Source: Rhypophila decipiens (lineage: Eukaryota > Ascomycota > Sordariomycetes > Sordariales > Naviculisporaceae). From it: 64,000 nucleotides of DNA. Positions 11,261-23,100 of this stretch are shown here, in pieces. The stretch is taken from assembly GCA_033297075.1 (NCBI GenBank), contig MU858047.1, positions 496,001 through 560,000 on the forward strand, written 5' to 3'. The notes beneath the pieces are model-generated. The model searched no databases, was not told the DNA's origin, and worked only from the letters and a program-made list of their open reading frames with translations. The translations under genes and the position numbers were made by a program. The first letter of the stretch is position 1, and every line of letters starts with the position of its first letter.

Positions 11261-12411
11261 TCACACAAGCATCCTCTTAACGGCATAGTCAGCAAACAAA
11301 CCCGCCGAGATACTTCCACCCACGAGCCAAAAGTCGGTCCTGAACCACCAAGCACAGCTAGACGGCTCCATGAGATCAACCAGCCCGATCATGGCCACCA
11401 GCGATGCAGCCGTTCCAGCCACAGCAACGAGGTAGTATCCGGCAGAGAGGCCCAACACCGTGCCGGCGTGGATCAGCAGGCCGACCTGACCGACAGCCAA
11501 GACGGAGCACATGAGCTTGGTGCTATGCTGGAAGCGCACCGCCATGGACTTCACGCCCGCCTTGAGGTCGTCTTTCAGGTCCTGGTGGGCGTAGATGGTG
11601 TCGTAGATCATGGTCCAGAGGATGTTGGCCACGCAGAGGGATACCGTCGCCGAGGTGAATTGCGTCGTGGAGAAGGGGTTCACGCCGTAGGCGTGGCACG
11701 GCATGATGATTCCTGCTGAGAATGGGAAGCCGAGGATGAATTGGGGGTAGTTGGTGAATCTACTCTTCCATAATCACTTGTTAGAAAATGCGTAATCTTT
11801 TACGTCAGATTGAAAACTGGATTGTTCAGAAAATAGAAGAACCGAAAATACCTCTTCCCAAACGGATAAAGCGCATAAAGAGCCATCATAACAGCAATAT
11901 CAACCGCACACTCCCTCCCCGGGAAAAAGTAATCCGCAAAAACAGCACCAACCACCATCTGAGCCAGAGTAAAAACATGGCCTTGCAGTGTAGACACGGC
12001 ACCCCTAGCAATAGGTCGATTCCTGCATCGCACGACTTTGCGGTCGAAATCCTGGTCGATGTTGTCGTTCCAGGTACATGTCGCCCCGCGGAGGATGATG
12101 CACCAGACGAGGTAGACCACCGCGTCCTGAGCCAGCCGTCCAGGTCGGATGAATTGCTCCGAGATGCACGCTGCGTAGGCCATGCCCATCAGGTAGGGCG
12201 TGTAGAATGCGTAGAGGCCTGCGGGCCGGTCGAGGCGCATGAGCTGGGCGTAGGGGACCCATGAGGACGGTAACAGGGAGAGGAAGCCTGTTTTGGGGGG
12301 TGTGTATGGGGGACTGGACGTCGTTAGGGTGACTGTTACGCCATGTTGTTGTTGTTTCTCTGATTTGGGTGATGCCGCTGTGGTGGCGGTTCTGGACTGG
12401 GATTTGGACAT
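11261..12411 (-). CDS. UbiA-family prenyltransferase (integral membrane)
   Basis: Exons (minus) 11852-12411 and 11261-11759, intron 11760-11851 (GTATTT…GTAG); 352 residues. Transfers an isoprenoid chain from a diphosphate onto an aromatic acceptor within a membrane. The first Asp-rich motif NDNIDQDFD (NDxxDxxxD) is followed by the conserved RPIARG, and the second is in YDTIYAHQDLKDD. About eight to nine hydrophobic helices follow a 35-residue polar N-terminus with a Pro-rich stretch. Fungal meroterpenoid clusters use this type to farnesylate or geranylate aromatic acids; COQ2 is the housekeeping relative. No mitochondrial-type leader and the location in a cluster speak against COQ2. It is divergent from the O-methyltransferase, with a perfect palindrome halfway between the two starts. 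No PKS or aromatic acid synthase is visible, so the acceptor is unknown. Confidence 0.88.
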
Positions 12412-12597
12412 TTTGGCTGGCTGAGGCTCGAGTTGGATTGGGGGCTGTCTATCTGGTGGTGGGCAGGATTGGTAAGATACTGATAGTGAAGGTGATTAGC
12501 ATTGCTATCTCATATAGCCAATGCATTGAAGGATTGGATTTATGCTGGTTCCGTATACATGTGGAAGTTTGTTGTTGTGAGACGCGTAAGAAATAGG

Positions 12598-12609
12598 GGT
12601 AAGCTTACC
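12598..12609. promoter_or_regulatory. Perfect palindrome GGTAAGCTTACC between UbiA and OMT
   Basis: Twelve-base perfect palindrome, about 190 bp from the UbiA start (12411) and 200 bp from the OMT start (12806), close to the midpoint of the divergent promoter. It is the most complete copy of the element shared by the cluster promoters. Confidence 0.65.
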
Positions 12610-12805
12610 AGCGTGCGAGTCTGCTGGAATGTGGAGAAACACATCCAAAACATCACAACCGCAAGACATCGTTACTGATTATCTTCTCGTTTGTAGGTAT
12701 GTATTGCAAATGAGCCCTGATCGGTTACAGTACATAGTTAGTGCAGAGTCATCATTAGAGCTTTCGGGGAGCTACGACAAGAAAAAACACAGTAAACAAA
12801 ACACA

Positions 12806-14381
12806 ATGTCCAACCTACCCATTGTACCAGCAGGGAGCAGCTACCTATATCGGCAGCTCCAAGCTCTTTACAGACGTCTATTTTCCGGCAATTCCAAAGA
12901 AAATGAGCTGGGATCAGCGTTGACGACTCTCGAATCATTGCAGTCACAGATCAAAAGTGCCGGAGGAGACCTAGATCGTAACAAACGGGCTTCATTGCTG
13001 AAAGCGGCGAGAAATCTGGTTCAGGCTCTGGAGAAGCCTGAGGAAGCAGTCTTTAGGCAGTCATTTGAGGTAAATCATGAGCATCTGAAACTCCGAGGAC
13101 TACCTACTGTCTGTCAAGAAATGCTTGTTAACACTGGTTCAATTTTAAACAGACTCATACACGCTCACTATGTATCCGTCTGGCCGTGGATCTGAGGATA
13201 TTCCACATCCTCGTCGCTCGAGATGGCCAGCCGATCACATCAAGTGAACTGGCGGCCGAATGTGGTGCTGAAGAGCTCTTCATCGGTATGTTACATGCCA
13301 TAGAAAAAGATCTCCAAGGCCTGGCTAACAATCGCTGTCGTGGCACAGCCCGAATAATGCGTATCCTAACATCTCTCTCCTACGCCTCCGAATCCGGCTC
13401 AATCCCACCGTCCTATCTCGCCACGCCTCTCTCAAAAGCCTGCACAATCCCCCATCTGGAAGCCTACATAGTCCACACATACGAGCACGCGGCGCGAGTG
13501 ACCCTCTCCATGCCAGCCTACTTCAAACTGCACGGGTACAAATCGCCAACAGACGGTTCCAACGGGCCATTCCAGTACGCGCTCGGCACGAAGCTTCCAT
13601 ATTTCGACTACCTCCACGCCGACCCCGTCAAGTCCGACAGGTTCAACATCTGCATGAACGGAAACAAAGGCACCAGACGGCACTGGGTGGATTGGTACCC
13701 TGTTGATACACTTCTCGAGTCATTTGACCAGCAAAAGGCTGAAGTAGAAGATGCGAAAGTAGTAGGCGAGGAGCCAGTGTTTCTGGTAGACATGGGCGGC
13801 GGGAATGGGAAACACCTCCAGGTATTATTGCGCAAGTTCCCCCAGGTGAGCGGGCACTTGGTATTGCAAGACCTTCCCGGGACGATCAAAGCCCTGGAAG
13901 AAGGCAGTCATGACAATCTTCTGGACAAGGGGATTCGACCCATGGCTCACGATATCTTTTCACCTCAGCCGCTGAAAGGTAAGCTCACTTTATACCTCAT
14001 CTAAAATATCATGAAAGCGTGCCCCAAATTCTGACAACATTGTAATAAAAAGGAGCAAAAACATACTACACCCACTTCCTCCTGCACGACTTTCCCGACG
14101 ACAAATGCCGCGAAATGCTCCAACACGTCGCAGCGGCCATGACACCGGGCGGATACTCGCGGCTGCTGCTCAACGAGATCGTCCTCCCCTCGACCCGCTG
14201 TCCGTCCTTTTTTGCAGCGGCAGATATCACCATGATGGCTGTCCTCGCCGGGATGCAACGCACCAAAGAGCAGTGGGTTGAGCTTGTCGAGTCGGCGGGG
14301 TTGACTGTCGCCCAGGTTTGGAAGTCGCCGGATGAGGGTGACTTTGAGGGAATTGTGGAGGCTATTGTTGGGAAGGAGTAG
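12806..14381 (+). CDS. SAM-dependent O-methyltransferase (AOMT/caffeate-type)
   Basis: Exons 12806-13069, 13153-13285, 13349-13978, 14053-14381; 451 residues. Intron 13286-13348 is 63 nt and free of stops, but has GTATGT, a CTAAC branch point and CACAG, and its removal restores the family sequence LFI-ARIMRIL. Domains: an N-terminal helical part with a winged-helix dimerisation region (LRLAVDLRIFHIL…ITSSELAAECG), then the Rossmann methyltransferase with SAM motif VDMGGGNGKHL, DLPG and the catalytic-His segment THFLLHDFPD. Enzymes of this class methylate phenolic hydroxyls, less often carboxyls or amines. Pairing with the UbiA prenyltransferase on one bidirectional promoter suggests both act on an aromatic precursor; this is inference. 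The last acceptor could be 14052 or 14055, which changes one codon only. Confidence 0.88.
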
Positions 14382-14667
14382 ACTGCCGCCGACTTGTAGA
14401 GAAAGGAAGGCTTGAATGGGTACCTTACTGGCTTTTGTTGAGTTTTGGAAATTGGGAACAGAAAGGTCTTTCCATAATAAATGATGACGTTGATGTTTTG
14501 AACCTACCTTATCTATGAGAAAGTGGTGAGATATGAAGTCAGGAAAGTGCGATGGGATGTTTTCTGTTTCTTCCGTACCTCAAAATGAATTCTTACCAGA
14601 TTTCAACTTGTCACAGCTTCAGCTCAACTTCAACCCAGTGAATGTAATTAAGGCAAAAACTCTTGAT

Positions 14668-17600
14668 TCATGTATCTTTTACAGAGAGAATTGATCGACT
14701 CTCAAGGAAACCCCCCTGACGTTGCAAGACAGCGCGGAGAGCGTCAGATTCGCCACTGTCCTGCACCATACTCCAGAAATGACCCTTCTTGTTCAGCAGC
14801 TCAAGCGGTGTCCCTGTCTCACACAGCTTGCCATCTTTGATCACGATTAGCTTGTCGAAATCGGCCACAGTTCGTAACCTATGCGCGATGACAAGAAGGG
14901 TACTGTCGTGGAACTCTTGACGGATACTCTTCTGAATGAGAGCATCAGTGGCCACGTCCACCGAGCTGGTGGCTTCGTCAATCACCATGACCTTGGACCT
15001 AGTGAGAAGAGCCCGTGCAAGACAAACCAGTTGGCGTTGGCCCTGGGAGAGATTCAACCCGCCGGCCGATATCTTGAGGTCCAGAGAGTCAAACATGGTG
15101 GTTTGGTTACTGCCTGGCGACGAAATGAGATGTACACGTCTCAAGGCGAGCTTGACGGCATCGTCGTCATACTGACCCAGGGGGTCGAGATTGCTCCGAA
15201 GAGTGCCCAAAAACAAGGTAGGATCTTGTGGGATCAGGGTGATCCTGCTTCGCAAGTCTCGCAGTCTCATGCGGCCAATGTCGAGGCCATCGACAGTGAT
15301 GCTCCCAGACCGCTGATACAGAAAGCGGAGCATGGCCAGGGCAAATGAAGACTTGCCAGCCCCAGTGCGGCCAACTATGCCGACCCTTTGCATGGGGCTT
15401 ATGTGACACGAGAGGCCCTTGAGGACGTCATCTTGTGTTGGACCGTAACTCACGCGCAGGTCTCTGATGGAGATCTCTCCGTTCTGGGGCCAACCTGGGG
15501 GTGCATCAAACCCGTCGCGGGTCTCCTGAGAGATCTCGGAAAATTCGAGGATTCTCTCGGTGGCATTCATGTCAAGCTCCACATTGGCATACCGGTTGAC
15601 TACTTCTTCTGTCGCGGCAGTGTATCTGAATGTGAAAGAGAGCACGAGCCCGGCAAGAGATGCGCTCACGTTCTCAAACACAACAAAGATAGCCACCATC
15701 AAGGAGAAAACAGCCCCAATGGCACCTAATCTAAAGTTCATCCATTGAGTTACTAGTGAGAGTGACCAGGTTGACCGGCTTTGGTTGTCGATATGATGAA
15801 GCATTCGGTCTGTATACTCATTGACCCTGCCGTATGTACGGATAGAGCCGAGACCCAAGAGAGTGCTCTCGAGGAGGTCCATGACCGGCGACCTTGAGGC
15901 CGACTCGAGTCTTTTGACTTCTCTTGCTCCATGAAGAAATCTAGATGCATAGAGCGCCGTTGTACCGAGCAGAAAGATGACGGGAATTCCCAGATACAGG
16001 GCGACCCCAAGACTCATCATGGCAGTGATGACGGCCAAGACTATCGAGGACAAGAGCATGTGGGCGTCTCCAGGCAGCTTGGAGTCGAGAGTAGCCGAGT
16101 CGGCCGAGAAGCGGTTCAGAATGCGGCCAATGGGAACAGTATCCAGCCAGCGCAAAGGCGCTCCCAAAATGGCCCCTGTCAAGACGTCTGCCAAGTTTTG
16201 AGACGCCACGACCCCTGAATGGTAGACGACGGCGCATTTTACCGCCTCTCCGATGGCAGCACAAAGAGATATTCCGAGATAGATGGCCATGTAATATGCG
16301 TTATATCTCGTGTTTCCTCCGGACTGCGCTGGCTCAGACTCGGTCCACACCTTGACCCAGTATGCCCTCGCCAAGAGAGCCACCTGGGAGCCGACGATGA
16401 AGATGGCAGAGACGAGCCACCAAAGATAGCCTCCTGATGCAACGAGATATTTTCTGTAGACTCGTGCTTTCACGGACCCTACTTCACGAAATTCATCCTC
16501 GACAAATGTTTTGGGCTGCTGTATCTTTTGGTCGTTGCCATGAGTGGTTACTTGACTGGTCTGTTGTTGCAGAGCATCGGGCTCCGTGCTGTCAACGGTA
16601 GACGTGTACTTGGCCAGTTCGTCTTGTTTCATCTGCTCAGCTCGTCCGTCTCTACTCAGACGCAGAGCATAGGCAGCTCTTGGCAGACACAAGGCTAGGT
16701 GATGGGTAACGAGAATCCTAGTCCGTCCTTGCGCCAGTGGGCCGTCTAGACCTCGTTGGAGGATGTGAAGAGCAGTTCCCGAGTCGACAGCACTGAAGAT
16801 GTCGTCCAGAACCAGCGTGTCGGCTCTGGAATAAAGAGCTCGAGCAAATGCCATTCGCCAACATTGCCCGCCGGAAAAGTTGACGCCCCTGGAACCGACT
16901 TCGGTACGATCCCCATCCCCCAACTGGTCGAGGTCCGGAAAGAGACTGGCCCCATCGAGAGCCATATTGTACCGCTGTTGATCGAACGGTAAACCAGACA
17001 AAATGTTGTCGCGTAGACTGCAGTTTTCGAGCCAGGGAATTTGGGTTACGCAGGCCAGCGCGCCGCGTGTGATCCAATCGCCTCCATGTCTTGGCCGCGA
17101 GCGCGGGACCGATATCGTGCCGGAGAGAACATCTGCCTCGTCGATGATGGAGGCAAGAAGGAGACTCTTTCCAGAACCACTTGGGCCGACAATGACGCTG
17201 TAGATTAAGTTAAAGGGCCGGTTAGCGGCGGGATCTTGCGGAAGTCGGTGGACTTGAAATGGCCAAAGAAAAAGGGACGGTCCAGGGTTGGGGTTAGGGT
17301 TAAACCTACCTCAACTTCCCCTTCGGGAACTTGCATGACACCCTCAACAATTTAAACTGTGGATCCTTGGCGCTCTCATTTCTGTTCGACGCAGGCCAGG
17401 CGATTGTTGCACTTCTGAACTCAATCTCGTCGCCGCCATCATCAATCGTGCTCTGCACCTTATCTTCCCTGCCCAAATACTCTTGTATTCTGTCGCAACT
17501 GACGCGTGCGTCCAATCCCTGCATGATGCCATAAGGAAGCAGGGACAGGGCGAACTCGAGATTGCCAAAGACCTCGATGGACGTGAAGGCGACTGCCGCC

Positions 17601-19492
17601 GATAGCGACCCGTGAGTCCAGACATAGACGCCAAGGGCCACCACCGAAAGCAAAATCGGCGACGACACCCAAAAGAACCGCAGCACCACCGTCCACTTGT
17701 ACACGTTTCGTTGGTGTAGCAGTTCCTCGTTTCTCAACCCCATGACTTTCCTGTGCCATTGAGTCTCGGTGGCCGAGAACTTGATGGGCCGGACAGCTTG
17801 GAGGCATTCTGTCACCACCCGGATCTTCTCGTCTCTCTTGCTCATCAGGTTGCCTTGTGCCGCTGCATAGTGGCCTGACGCCATCATGTTCAGAGGCATC
17901 AGGACCGCCGGAACCAACAATCCTGCCCCAAAACTGAGGAATCCAATCATGCGGACAAGGATCACCGTGGCGACTGTGAAGGTCACAAATATGTGGACAA
18001 AAACATACTGCTTGGATGCGAACTCGGCCACTCGGGCGGTGTCAACAGCGACGAGGTTCATTACTCCCTCTCGTGTAAGATCCTCAGGCTTCTCTTTTCT
18101 GTTGTCCCCGCCGTCGCTGGAAGTATCGCCGTCGCTCAGGTCCTGCAAAGGCACGCTCTCAGTCACGTCCTCCTCGCTCGAAATGCTCTCCAGATCCGCT
18201 TCTTTGTTGTTCCCATTCTTCTTTCCGTTGACCGACGGCCTTGGTGGTGATGTTGTATTTGTACCGCCATCGCTTTCCTCAGTACCCTTGATATCCTTTG
18301 CCTCCAGGACCTTCTGGAAGATGACGGATGACAGCTGCGACCTGACTGGAATCTCCACAGCGCTAGAGGCATACCATGTGAGCCGAGTCAGGACCCACGA
18401 CTCAAACAGACGGGAGATACCAATTCCAGATGCCCAAAACCACAGTGAATTGGCACCCGTGCCAGCGGTTTTGTATTCATCTAACAACTCCAATGTCTTG
18501 AACAGGCAGTATGGGGGTCCATAGAGGGCTAGGCCGTGGACCACGGCTAGCAGCCACTCCAGCCAAAACCGGCCTCTCAGACTCTGGTATATGATCCTCC
18601 ATAATGGACGGCCTTTTCCTTTGCGCACAAAGGAGGCAAAATTCCGCTGCAGCTGCTTGGCCCTGGTTCCTTTGGTGAGGTATGGCAGATCGCCAAAGTT
18701 GATCTGCACAGCCGATGCTGTCTTGTCAAAGATTCGTTTGGCCCACGAGAAAGCAAGACTAACGCCATTGTCAGTGCATCTATCCGTTTGACTTCAAGTG
18801 AAGATCATCGACTCACTTGTCCAGGATCGAGACGTAATTCTGCTCGTCCACCAGCTCGCCTTTTGAGTACACTGCTGGCCGTCGAGGCAGACTGAGGGAG
18901 TTGAAACATATAGCCAAGGCAATGAGGCACTGAACCGCGCGACCGAACAAAATGTAGTCGTACGAGAACGGCCTCAGCGACTGCTTGGCATGGTATGGCT
19001 GGAGAATCTGGACCAACAGGACCAACCCCAGGCACCCACTCGATATCGCTATCAGAATGCTAATTCGAGAACTACGTGGATGGCAGGGACAAGTCTCGAC
19101 AAGCAACATTGTGCACTGCGAGGCCACCATGATCTACGGAAACGAGCATCAGCAAACTACCACCTCTGCTGTTTTGGAGCAGTGCGTCTCACCCACAAAC
19201 TCAGCGTCAAAACAGCATCCAACGACGTTGAATGCTCTACCGCATAAAGAATGACCATGCCGAGAGATACAGCCGATCCAAACACTCCACCAGAGACCAT
19301 TCGAGTCCTTTTCGAGCGGCTGCTGAAAGCTCGGAGAGCTGAGGGTGACGAGTGGCCATTGTGATCTTGGTATGTTCTCGTTTCTGACTTTAGCTGACAA
19401 TTCGATTTTCGGGCAAAGAAGAACGTTGCTAATACAGCAAGCACAATGATCCCATGTCCTGAATTCAGACGAAGTGGCTCGAGTGAGTCCAT
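14668..19492 (-). CDS. ABCC-type (MRP) multidrug exporter 1
   Basis: Four exons (minus): 19193-19492, 18817-19133, 17310-18758, 14668-17197; 1531 residues. Layout TMD0-TMD1-NBD1-TMD2-NBD2. NBD1: Walker A GPSGSGKS split from the upstream exon by intron 17198-17309, C-loop FSGGQ, Walker B LVLDDIFSAVD (Asp where NBD2 has the catalytic Glu, as usual in ABCC). NBD2: GRTGAGKS, LSQGQRQL, VMVIDEATSSVD. An acidic/Ser-rich loop (about residues 320-385) interrupts TMD1. The N-terminal TMD0 is short and the start at 19492 is tentative; an upstream exon may be missed. It sits back-to-back with the NRPS, sharing a promoter with the GTAAGCTTA element, so it is the likely exporter or self-protection pump of the NRPS product. 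Intron 17198-17309 contains a TTAGGG-type block. Confidence 0.9.
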
Positions 19493-19719
19493 CGTCACTG
19501 ATTTCCGCTAACAATAGAGAAGAGCGTTGCCGATTCGTTTGGAAGCTTTCGTTTTTACTGCATTGCTGCTTGCAGTTTCTCAATCAACTTGTCATCAGTC
19601 TGGCCATGAACTCGACATACGACGCAGAATATTTTCCATCATGCTCCAAATCTTTCAGTAGGTCCCCTGTGGCATTGGTTCGGTGTTGGGTCATCTCTGT
19701 GCAGAGTTGCATTGCCGGT

Positions 19720-19728
19720 GTAAGCTTA
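19720..19728. promoter_or_regulatory. GTAAGCTTA element in the ABCC1/NRPS divergent promoter
   Basis: GTAAGCTTA about 230 bp from the ABCC1 start and 420 bp from the NRPS start, in the 652-bp spacer 19493-20144. Same core as at 8783, 12599, 41620, 42760 and 47212. Confidence 0.6.
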
Positions 19729-20144
19729 TCGCCATCTGCCCACTCGCTGTATGCACCCTACACTGCATGCAGCGCTACCACCCGACCCCAGTGATCACGA
19801 CCCACGCCGCAGGCCCAATTCCGGGGAGCAGCTTAGCTTCACCAGGCTGGGCTTACAGTATAGGACCCGCTGTCTCATTGGCCAGAGCTTCACGGCTGTC
19901 ACCGAATACCGAGACGGGACGTTCCAAAGGATACAGCTGCTACTTGGTTGGAAACGGTAAAAGTGCTTTGAGCCTGGATCTACTCTCAGCCTACTGTCTC
20001 GATCTTGGGAACAAATGTTGAACGATCAGGCTTCACTGCAAATGTCGCAGCTTGTTGTTGCTGAAAAGGTTTGTGGCCGTTTATTATCAAGCACGCATTT
20101 CTCAGCCTCATAGCTAACGAAGCATTCCACAGCGCATCCCAGAT

Positions 20145-23100
20145 ATGGCTGCATACCGGGAATCAACGTCAGGGAACCATGTGGACCACGGCGTCTCTGC
20201 AACATCGTGGTTCCAATTGCTGGAATGGAATGGTTTGGCACCCGAAAATGCAAATAGTTGTATACACGATGCACTTCATGAGACTGCGATTCGACAGCCA
20301 GATGCCGTAGCACTGGAGGCTTCCGACGGTTCCTTCACCTATGCCGAGTTGGACGAGATTCTTCGCCGTCTATCATATTGGTTAATCGCTCAGGGTATCC
20401 AACCAGGGGATCATGTCCCCATCTGCTACGAAAAGTCGAGATGGGCCATCGTTTGTATGCTTGCTTTGCTCTACGCCGGAGCCGCCTTTGTACCCGTGGA
20501 CCCTGCTTCTCCGACTCAGCGTCTTCAGGCAATATGCAAGGTCACTGGAGCTCGCTTTGTGATCACGTCGCCTGCCACATCTCATGTCTTTGACGGATCT
20601 TTCGAAGAACAGGCGATCCTCGAGGTCAGCGCCGAGAGTATCGTCCAGTTGGCGCCCGTAGATGCCACATTTCAAGAGCCGGAAGTCAGACCGGACGATG
20701 TTGCATTCATCATGTTTACGTCCGGATCAACAGGTCAGCCCAACGGTGTTCCCATTCAACACCATGCTATGGTTACTGCAGCCATGGCGTACGGGGCCGA
20801 ACTGGGATTTGGTCCCGACACAGTGACAATTCAGTTCTCGGCTTTTGTTTGGCTACCATGTTCTGTAGAGATTATATCAACAATGATTTGGGGGTACGTA
20901 GCCCAAGTCCTTGCTACAGCAAATGCGAAAATATGCTGACATCTGTTGTTAGAGGCAAATGCTGTGTTCCCTCCGAGGATGAGCGTCTGAATGACACATC
21001 CAGCTTTATCCAACGCCATCAGGTCAACACCGCTGCTCTCACGCCTTCTTTCCTCTCGGTACTTGAACCATCAGATGTGCCATCACTCGCAACACTCATT
21101 ATTGGAGGTGAAAAGATCAGCCAGGAATTGATCACGAAATGGGCCTCGTTGGTCAAGATGAACTTGGTATACGGATCCACCGAGACCAACCTCGTTATCG
21201 TTCGGACTGTCCAGCCGGATGAATCCGGAAGCAATATTACCCTCAAGCCAGTAGGCTGCCGTGTTTGGCTCGTCGAGCCAGGCGACCCAGACCGACTGGT
21301 GGATGTTGGTGAGGTCGGCGAGATGGCGATCGAATCTTGGACTCTTGCACGTGGATACCTCGACAACCCTGAAAAGGAAGCAGCCAAATTCGGCCACACA
21401 CCAAAGTGGCTGACCGATCTCAGGCCAAACGCCAGACCAAGGCTTTGCCTTACGGGCGATATTGCTAAATTCCACGGTGACGGTACTGTTCAGGTCCTTG
21501 GCAGGCGAGACGACGTTGTTAAGTTGCGCGGCCAGAAGGTGGATCCGAACGAGGTCGAAAATGCTATTCGCCAGAATATTCCACCACATAGTCATGTTTC
21601 CGTTCTTGTCAGCACCGACGGACAGCACTTGCTTGCTTTTGTGGCACTGAACGGAGAAGGGCCGGGAAAGCGGGACAAGGAGGTGTATCTGAGAACAGAT
21701 GCGGAGGCTGCGAGAATTGTTCAGGCCATCAAGAGCGACTTGGCTGCACGACTACCTGCATTTCTGGTTCCGTCCCAGATCCTCACCTTGTATCAATTTC
21801 CGCTCACAGCGTCTGGCAAGCTCGACCGGCGAGAGTTGCTCAAGATGAGCGTAATCTCTCACGAGGCTGTTAGCAAAAGGGCGCCTTGTACCCCACACGA
21901 GATTATCATGCGCCAGCTTTGGTCGTCCGTATTAAAAGTCCCAGAGAGTCAGATCGGCCTGGACGACGGCTTCTTTCGACTTGGCGGGCACTCGCTTGCA
22001 GCCATACGTCTCGTCTCGGAGGCCCGGCAAAAGAACATGTCATTGAGCGTCAAGCTGGTTTTCGAGAATCCTACGCTGGATGCTCTCTCGAGATGTGCTG
22101 TTCGAGGTGCTGATATGGCTCAAAAGCTGACGATCGATCCGTTCCAGCTGGTTGGTGGCTTGTTGGACGCCGGGACGGCGGAGGAGCTGCTTGACGAGGT
22201 TTGCTTGCTGCACCCGGAGATCGAGAAGAAAAAGATCGAGGACATGTACCCATCTTCTGCTCTGCAATCCGGCATGATGGCATTGACCATGAGACAACCG
22301 GGCGCATATATCGCCCGATGCATTTTGCCCCTGGCTGCTTCGATCGATGTGACTAAGCTGGAGGAAGCATGGCGGGCGGCCAACAAACAATGTCCCATTC
22401 TCAGGACAAGAATTGTGGAATCATCGATTGGGACTCTTCAGGTGGTTCTGGAACAAGATTTCCATTGGACGACGGTGCATTCTGAACTGGAGGCATTTTT
22501 GCAGAAGGACCAAGAGCAATGTACCGATATGGGCTTGGGCTCTGGTCTTTCTCGGCTCACCGTGGTTGATGCTGGTATCCAAGGCCGGCATCTTGTCTGG
22601 ACAGCACATCACGCTATCGTCGATGCGTGGAGCATCAAGCTGACTCTTGGATTGGTCTCAAGTCTCCACAACAGCACCGTTGCTGAGCATGTTTTCCCTG
22701 ACTTCAACTTGTATATCCAACACCTGCTACAGATTGACCACAAAGCCGAGGCTCAGTACTGGGAGTCGTACTTGGACGAGAGCCCGCCGCTTGCATTTCC
22801 CGTTTTACCTTCGTCAACCTATACCCCCAACCCTACTTCATCAATGATCAGGACGTTTCAGGTTCCTGTGAACGCTGTGGGCAGCGGTGTGACCTCAGCG
22901 ACCAGGATTCGAGCAGCGTGGGCCCTCGTGTTGGCGCGGTACTCGAACCAGAACGACCTTGTTTTTGGCACGACTTTGAGTGGTCGTACTATGGACGTGC
23001 CCCAGATTGAGCATATCGTGGGGCCGACCATAGCAACAGTCCCCATACGTGTTCGGATGGACGAAGAAATGACGATTTCTTCCTTCCTCGACAGAGTCCA

